Shown one piece after another: positions 58,560 through 64,000 of a DNA stretch of 64,000 bases; position 1 is the stretch's first letter; every line of letters starts with the position of its first letter. Made by a program: the position numbers and the translations under genes. Under the pieces are notes generated by a model that saw only the letters and a program-made list of their open reading frames with translations, did no database searches and had not been told where the DNA came from. This stretch comes from Celoporthe dispersa. Lineage: Eukaryota; Ascomycota; Sordariomycetes; Diaporthales; Cryphonectriaceae. The stretch is from assembly GCA_016584495.1 (NCBI GenBank), contig WAID01000005.1, positions 2,554,501 to 2,618,500 of the forward strand, in the 5' to 3' direction.

Positions 58560-59978
58560 ATGGGTTCCATCAACGCCAACCACTCCTTTGCGGAGACCGC
58601 ACTCGCTGCTGCGCGCAACGCATACGCCAAGCGTAATCCCGAGTCCCAAAGGCTTCACAATGAAGGCCAGGATTACATGCCAGGCGGCAACACTCGCACC
58701 ATCCTACACGTCTCGCCCTTCTCTCTGACCTTTGCTTCTGGGCAAGGGGCCGAGTTGACCTCTGTGGACGGCGACACCTACGTGGACCTGCTCGGAGAAT
58801 ACAGCGCAGGGATATATGGCCATTCCGACCCTAGAATCAAAGAGGCGGTGGTCGAAGCCCTGTCGAAGGGCTGGAACTTCGGCGGACAATGCACATATGA
58901 AAAGATTCTTGCCAAAAAGGTCGTCGAACGCTTCAAGCCCAGCGGCATTGAGCATGTGCGGTTCACCAACTCGGGGACCGAGTCCAACACGATGACCATC
59001 GCCGCTGCGGTCAACTTTACTGGTCGCAAGAAGATTCTCGTCTTCAGCAGCGGATACCACGGAGGAACGCTCATCTTCAGCATGGAATTCATGCAGAACC
59101 CCAATGTGCTCCACTCGAATCTCCCACATGAATTTGTTTTCGCACCTTTCAACAACATCGAGGAGACAAAGGCGATTATCGCTGGTCTTCCTAAGGACAG
59201 CCTCGCTGCCGTCCTGATAGAGCCCCTTCAAGGCTCCGGTGGATGCCGCAAAGCCTCACCAGAGTTCCTTCGTTTCCTCCGGCAACAGACGACTGAGTTG
59301 GGTGCATTGTTCATCGCCGACGAAGTTATGGCGTCTCGCCTTAGTCTCAACGGATATTGCAGCACCGTGGGAGTCCGTGCGGACCTTGTGTCTCTTGGCA
59401 AATATGTCGGCGGTGGCATGACCTTTGGCGCGTTCGGCGGGCGCCGCGATGTCATGGCTCTTTTCGATCCTGCGAAGGGGCTCCTGCAACACCCAGGCAC
59501 ATACAACAATAACGTGGTGACGATGGCGGCCGGAGTTGTTGGTTTGGATATCTTTGACAGCAAGGCGGTCGATGACTTGAACCAGCTCGGTATCAAGGCA
59601 AAGGCCGCTTTGCAGAAGGTCCTCATTGAACACGGGGTCTACCCAGAATTTCTTGCCGCGGCGGATAGTGACATTGTCGAACACGACAGCTTCAAGAACG
59701 CCACAAGCATTCTGTCTCAAGACGGCATATCAAACACGGCTAAGACCTTGCCGAGGATGTTTATCACTGGTCAAGGAAGCATGTTGAATGTCCGCTTCTC
59801 TGGAGCAGAGCGTAACACGTGGCAAGCACTCTTCTATCACCACCTGTTGACCAAGAACATCTACGTCGCCCCTCGAGGCTACACACCGTTTCATCTTGCC
59901 TTGACAGAGAAGCACATCGATCAATATGTGGCAGCTGTTGAGGAATTCGTGATTAAATACAAGGAGGCTCTGTCTTGA
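58560..59978 (+). CDS. Class III PLP aminotransferase (glutamate-1-semialdehyde aminomutase-like)
   Basis: A single exon gives 472 residues from the ATG at 58560. Class III marks: MPGGNTRTILH near 40-50, SVDGDTYVDLLGEYSAGIYGH, RFTNSGTESNTM, GYHGGT, IEPLQGSGGC, FIADEV with the PLP-ring Asp near 254, and SLGKYVGGG with the Schiff-base Lys near 281. This resembles glutamate-1-semialdehyde aminomutase and related beta-amino or amine transaminases. Because fungi do not make heme by the glutamate route, a transaminase role on another amine or keto acid is more likely. It lies between a hydrolase and an FAD amine-oxidase-like enzyme, suggesting shared metabolism of an amino compound. Confidence 0.92.
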   Translation: MGSINANHSFAETALAAARNAYAKRNPESQRLHNEGQDYMPGGNTRTILHVSPFSLTFASGQGAELTSVDGDTYVDLLGEYSAGIYGHSDPRIKEAVVEALSKGWNFGGQCTYEKILAKKVVERFKPSGIEHVRFTNSGTESNTMTIAAAVNFTGRKKILVFSSGYHGGTLIFSMEFMQNPNVLHSNLPHEFVFAPFNNIEETKAIIAGLPKDSLAAVLIEPLQGSGGCRKASPEFLRFLRQQTTELGALFIADEVMASRLSLNGYCSTVGVRADLVSLGKYVGGGMTFGAFGGRRDVMALFDPAKGLLQHPGTYNNNVVTMAAGVVGLDIFDSKAVDDLNQLGIKAKAALQKVLIEHGVYPEFLAAADSDIVEHDSFKNATSILSQDGISNTAKTLPRMFITGQGSMLNVRFSGAERNTWQALFYHHLLTKNIYVAPRGYTPFHLALTEKHIDQYVAAVEEFVIKYKEALS

Positions 59979-60405
59979 ACAGGAGGATTCTAGCAAGTGG
60001 AGTTTGACAAGTTTAAATGAACGACGCATCTCTGTAGAATTCATGTGAAGATTAACTCAACATACTTTGAGCCTCGTGTCATGTGTATAGAATCAAGTGA
60101 CATCTGTACTCTGAACGCAAGAACTTACGGGTCGAAACCCTTTGGCCCATATCTCTGTCTTGATTCCGCATGTCCGTGACCGGAACATGTACTTGATTAA
60201 GGCATCTTTGAGTGTCAACGTGAACGTCATCGCAGAGTTATGTAAGATTGAGTGAAGCCCTCCCTTCTTGATCAAGAGGTCATAAGCACGGAGGATCTTA
60301 GGAGCGGGAGGTGTTCGATGTATGGATCGGCTCTGGGATCGATTGATAATATATATACATGCTATGCTTGATGATGCTAGCAAGTGTGGACTGGATTGTT
60401 TTTCT
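59979..60405. other. Convergent 3' region, aminotransferase / FAD oxidoreductase
   Basis: About 430 bases between converging stops. No gene recognised. Confidence 0.45.
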
Positions 60406-61947
60406 CTACAGCAGTGCACGGAGATGCTTCTCAGTGCCTCCAAACTCCGCTACCTGACCCTGTAGCCACGATAGTCTTGACGGAGTAATGACAAATTGCT
60501 CAGGAAACCACGAAGGCAAGTCCTGGCCGAGTATTAGGCGTGCTAATGCAACACCACTCATCCAACAGTTGGTCATACCATAACCACCAAAACCGGCAGA
60601 GATCCACTCGGCGCCCTTCTTCCGATCGCCCAGGCGACGGTCGTTTAGCGCCTCCTGGGGCAGTGGGCCGACCAAAGGAACATGGTCGAGCGATTGACCC
60701 AAGACACCGGACCAGGAGGCTTTTATGGTCTGACGGCCGGCTGGCACCTCGCCCCAATCCTCCTTGCCAAAGACAACTCGCATGAGGCCACCCAAATGGA
60801 TCTTGTCGGGTAATATCTCGACGTCGTCTGAGCGGGCGCCCCAGGTCAGCGCCGCACCATTCATGCCGCCGTGCTCCCCTCCACCGATGATGAGGTCGCC
60901 TGTCTCGGGATTTTGGTGAAGGTAATCATGGCCTACGTCCCAGTTGAAGTTGAACGACCTCTTGCCTCGGAGATCCTCGAAGTTGTTCCCGGGACTCTGC
61001 ACCGTCATTTGCCCACGTCGAGGCACGATGATGCCTTTGAGCTTCGGGAGGAGGTGGGCGGTGTGGGCTTCTGTGCAGTAGACCACGTGTCTGGCCTTGA
61101 TGACGCCTCGTGGCGTCTTCAGAAGGTATGGGTTCGCAGAGGCGGAATCCTTGGAGACGCGAAGCACTGGGGTGTTCGACTCGAGAGACAGCTGATCGGG
61201 GTACTTTTCCTGCAGCTCCAGGAAGACGTTGGTTATCAGCCTGTACGGCCAGGCTGCTCCTGCAACATGGACCACGGCTCCGGTCGCATTCTTGATTTTG
61301 TATTTCTGCATGAACGGTAGGGTTAGATTGAGCGACGGTCGCCTCCAAAGCCGTGGATTCACGCTCACCTGCTGGGCTTCTTCTCCCGATATGAGCCTCC
61401 ATTGGCCCACACAGTCGGGGAATGCAGCATCGAAGTTGGCCAACATGGACTTTGTCTGCTCGAGCTTCGCCTGGCTGAAGACTGCGGCCACCGACTCGGT
61501 GTCTCGAAGCGCAGCGAGCTTCTGGTGTTCCGGCCGAAGCGTCTTGGCCACAGCCTCGAGAGCCTCGCGATGCAGCATTTGGAAACGCACAATCTTCTCA
61601 GCCGCGGCGTCGCCGAAGCGTTTGCGGAACGAGTCATAGTCTTTCATGGCGTGAACGTGGACGCGACCGCCGTTGCGGCCTGTCGCGCCGGAGCAGAGCT
61701 CTCGTGCCTCCAGCACCACGAGCTTGCCGGCGAAGCCGCCGACCAGCAGCTCGCGCACTGTACTGCATGCCGAGATGCCTGAGCCAATGACAGCAATGTC
61801 GCACTCTGCTGGTAGCTCCGGGGACTGGATGCCCAGGAGTTTCTCGTGTGGAGGGGTTTGCCAGTAGGAGGTGGTCGGATTCGCCACTGGGAGGGCCGGA
61901 TCCTCGATCAAAGAGTTGTACAGCATAACGGCTTGCCAGTGGGTCAA
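60406..61947 (-). CDS. FAD-dependent oxidoreductase of the DAO family
   Basis: The open frame encodes 513 residues; a 63-nt in-frame intron (61306-61368, GTGAGC...GCAG) is likely and would leave 492. The FAD motif GSGISACSTVRELL is near residues 55-68, followed by LEARELCSGATGRNGGRVH, the DAO-family GATGRNGG segment, and a C-terminal WISAGFGGYGMTNCWMSG. Family members oxidise amino acids, sarcosine or polyamine-like substrates to imines with peroxide release. No signal peptide is seen. It may act with the aminotransferase. The start could also be the Met 8 codons downstream. Confidence 0.88.
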   Translation of the reverse strand: MTHWQAVMLYNSLIEDPALPVANPTTSYWQTPPHEKLLGIQSPELPAECDIAVIGSGISACSTVRELLVGGFAGKLVVLEARELCSGATGRNGGRVHVHAMKDYDSFRKRFGDAAAEKIVRFQMLHREALEAVAKTLRPEHQKLAALRDTESVAAVFSQAKLEQTKSMLANFDAAFPDCVGQWRLISGEEAQQVSVNPRLWRRPSLNLTLPFMQKYKIKNATGAVVHVAGAAWPYRLITNVFLELQEKYPDQLSLESNTPVLRVSKDSASANPYLLKTPRGVIKARHVVYCTEAHTAHLLPKLKGIIVPRRGQMTVQSPGNNFEDLRGKRSFNFNWDVGHDYLHQNPETGDLIIGGGEHGGMNGAALTWGARSDDVEILPDKIHLGGLMRVVFGKEDWGEVPAGRQTIKASWSGVLGQSLDHVPLVGPLPQEALNDRRLGDRKKGAEWISAGFGGYGMTNCWMSGVALARLILGQDLPSWFPEQFVITPSRLSWLQGQVAEFGGTEKHLRALL

Positions 61948-62713
61948 GAGGCTTCGTGACTGTAGGGTGTGGACGACGACGAGCCCGAATACTGTTTGCC
62001 GGTGTTGTTCATGCCGGTGTTATAAATCGTCACTGACCCGGAACGAGAGGGATCATTCTAGGCGCATCTAGTTATAGTGATCGTGAAGATGCCTTAACCA
62101 GCAAGTGGGGTACCGCAAGCAGCTGTCTGCACTACCTTTGTGTATGAGATTCGACTGACGATGGCAGGACACACTGGCTTCCCAATTTAGTCGATTTCCG
62201 AGGGCGACACCGTTCAAGTGACTTAGCAGCCGGAACTTGGATTCAGGGGGCAAGTCCTATACCGCAGTGTCCCTCCCCTAAGCCGCCGGCATCGTTCACC
62301 ATCGAGTCCCACGAGCACCGGCGACTTAGGCTCTCGGGCACCCTTGCCCACGACCTGCCCTAGCACCCTGGGGGGTGCCTAGTCAAGCGTCTTATCTGCT
62401 CGGGGGTTTGCCATCGGTCGCCAAACCTTATCAGCTACCGCCCAGTAAGCCAAGGGATTGTGGTTGAGCGATTGGCGCGGCGTGCACATCGATTGTTGGT
62501 GCATGGATGTTGGCCGATCAGTGACGAAAGTCTACTTGCTGGTAAAGTGCGGGGTTCCGTCTCGCCGGAGACCCCCAACTCCCCCAGGCACTCTCGACAT
62601 GATCAGACCGTCATGCCCATGTTCCGCCCTTTGCTGACACTGACGCGAACCTCGTTCCACAAACGCGAAATATCGTGCCACAACCCACACGCGAGCAAGT
62701 GACTACTTGGGAA
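61948..62713. promoter_or_regulatory. Divergent region, DAO gene / Zn2Cys6 regulator
   Basis: About 770 bases; no conserved coding sequence. A GC-rich block (62280-62420) is present. Confidence 0.4.
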
Positions 62714-64000
62714 ATGACATCGAGCGAATCACAAATCACCGCCATGAGTTCCCGATTTCGAGTACGATTCGCCGGACCCAAGACACAGGATTGTTCCTTC
62801 GAGGAATCAAAACACCGCAAGCAGCAGCCGCGGGTGCTGGACGTTCCCGAGAAGAGGAGGAAAAGTCGCCATGCTTGTCTGGATTGCAAGCTGCGGCACG
62901 TAAAGTGTGGAGAAGAATGGCCTGTGTGCCGGCGATGCCAACAAAGGGGCAGCATTTGTCGCTCGGCATTTCGAAGTTCGCAATGGCAGATCGAAGTACC
63001 GGGCCTCACGTTTGAGAAATTCAACCCATCAATCTGGTCTCATGCCAACAGCCGGCTGCTGCAATATTGGATCGAGAAGGGGAGCGCGGTCATGGTCATC
63101 GACCCCAACAACAACCCCTTTTCGTTCGGCATCCTCAGATATCTGGAAACTACCGAATCTCTCATCTACACCATCCAAAGCCTCAGCGTGGCTCACGATA
63201 CCTTTTTCACTCCTTCCGCCCTCCCCGAACAATCATACCAGGACAGAGGCACTGCGTTGTTGCTGGTGCAAAGAGAGCTTCAGCAGTCCAATCCGCCAGC
63301 GCGTGGCTCGCTCTTGACCGCCATCCTCTTGGGACTGGGCTCTGCATGGGTATTTCACGAGGCGAATGATGACTTCGGTCATAAACACCTACAGGGAGCT
63401 AGGGCCATGCTGGACATCCTCCTGGCCGAGCCTGGCTCCGAAAACGATCCTTTTGTGCGGCAGGCCGTCGCGGTGTATCTGGGTTGGGACCAGGCAACGG
63501 CATTCTTGTTACATCCGCTCGACCAAATCCCGCTCCATAGTCCAGAGCTTTGTCGATGTGTCCAGACGATGCGCAGCGAGTACAACGCCACGATTGGGTA
63601 CGCCGTCGAGCTCATGTATATGCTGGGAGACGTAGGCCGGTATTGTCGTACTGTCGTCGAGACGGGCCTCCGTAACATCGAGTTGGAAGTCATACTCGAA
63701 GATCAGTTGTTGACGTACGAACCGACGGGCGAGGACCGCAACTCCCACCTCGTCAACCACGCCTTTCGGAAGCACGGCCTCATTATGCTTTACCGGACAA
63801 TCGCCTCAGCCCCCACCACACTGCTCCCCGAAACACTGCTCCCCGACTGCGGGATAGACACTAGCCATCTCGACGACCAAAACCTGTCTCAATATGCTAG
63901 GGACATTCTCGAGCACGTAGCCGAAATACCAGCCGACAACTGTTACCACAGTATCCTATCTCAGCCTCTCTTCACCGCAGGCTCAGAACTGACAGCGAAT
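62714..64000 (+). CDS. Zn2Cys6 transcription factor, 3' end cut by the window
   Basis: The frame is open from ATG 62714 to the window end (429 codons) with no stop. A Zn2Cys6 cluster lies at residues 55-82: ACLDCKLRHVKC, then two further Cys pairs in WPVCRRCQQRGSIC, spacing C-X2-C-X6-C-X6-C-X2-C-X6-C. A basic stretch (EKRRKSRH) precedes it. The sequence beyond (LTFEKFNPSIWSHANSRLL, then a helical region) resembles the acr-2/Fungal_trans_2 type rather than PF04082. An internal Met at residue 11 is an alternative start. It is divergent from the DAO gene and likely governs the neighbouring metabolic genes (inference). Confidence 0.88.
   Translation, partial: MTSSESQITAMSSRFRVRFAGPKTQDCSFEESKHRKQQPRVLDVPEKRRKSRHACLDCKLRHVKCGEEWPVCRRCQQRGSICRSAFRSSQWQIEVPGLTFEKFNPSIWSHANSRLLQYWIEKGSAVMVIDPNNNPFSFGILRYLETTESLIYTIQSLSVAHDTFFTPSALPEQSYQDRGTALLLVQRELQQSNPPARGSLLTAILLGLGSAWVFHEANDDFGHKHLQGARAMLDILLAEPGSENDPFVRQAVAVYLGWDQATAFLLHPLDQIPLHSPELCRCVQTMRSEYNATIGYAVELMYMLGDVGRYCRTVVETGLRNIELEVILEDQLLTYEPTGEDRNSHLVNHAFRKHGLIMLYRTIASAPTTLLPETLLPDCGIDTSHLDDQNLSQYARDILEHVAEIPADNCYHSILSQPLFTAGSELTAN

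Noticed and set aside
1..64000. CRISPR arrays, prokaryotic operons, tRNA or rRNA genes
   Set aside because: No repeat-spacer pattern, no tRNA cloverleaf or rRNA sequence noticed; the gene structure is eukaryotic.

Overview
The window is nuclear DNA of a filamentous ascomycete. The genes carry short GT..AG introns (about 38-170 nt), and they include fungal-only families: Zn2Cys6 regulators, a SAT-KS-AT-PT-ACP polyketide synthase, a CFEM/PTH11-type receptor, a DUF3176 membrane protein and HET-domain remains. Genus cannot be fixed from sequence alone; an Aspergillus/Penicillium-like or related Pezizomycotina genome fits. Exon boundaries below were placed by hand from splice signals, reading phase and family conservation.

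Left block (1-12033) looks like a polysaccharide-degradation locus. A sugar-type transcription factor, cut by the left edge, is followed by two secreted alginate-lyase-like (PF05426-type) proteins, a secreted fasciclin protein, a GH27 alpha-galactosidase and a GH88 unsaturated glucuronyl hydrolase. Lyases create unsaturated uronyl ends, GH88 removes such ends and GH27 trims galactose, so the set is biochemically coherent.

Middle block (13104-42322) is an anthraquinone-type biosynthetic cluster. It holds a non-reducing PKS of 1803 residues without a release domain, its stand-alone metallo-beta-lactamase thioesterase, a DUF1772 anthrone oxygenase, an EthD decarboxylase-like protein, an NmrA-like oxidoreductase, a P450, an AflS/MdpA-like coactivator, an AflR/MdpE-like Zn2Cys6 activator, a secreted GMC oxidoreductase, an MFS exporter and a questin-oxidase-like Baeyer-Villiger enzyme. 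By family knowledge the expected route is octaketide to atrochrysone carboxylate, emodin anthrone and emodin-type quinone, then oxidation and possibly ring opening. A palindrome, TCGGANTCCGA, occurs in three cluster intergenic regions (40936, 22918, 33374) and is a strong candidate for the activator's operator.

Right block (42323-64000) is mixed: a DUF3176 membrane protein, a GMC oxidoreductase relic, a CFEM/PTH11-like receptor, a berberine-bridge-type FAD oxidase, a HET-domain pseudogene, then an alpha/beta hydrolase, a class III aminotransferase, an FAD amine/amino-acid-oxidase-type enzyme and a Zn2Cys6 regulator running off the right edge. The last four may form a small catabolic or biosynthetic group.

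Nine single-base frame shifts, most in or beside short homopolymer or doublet runs, interrupt otherwise well-conserved genes. They look more like assembly/sequencing indels than decay, because those genes carry no other lesions that I could see.
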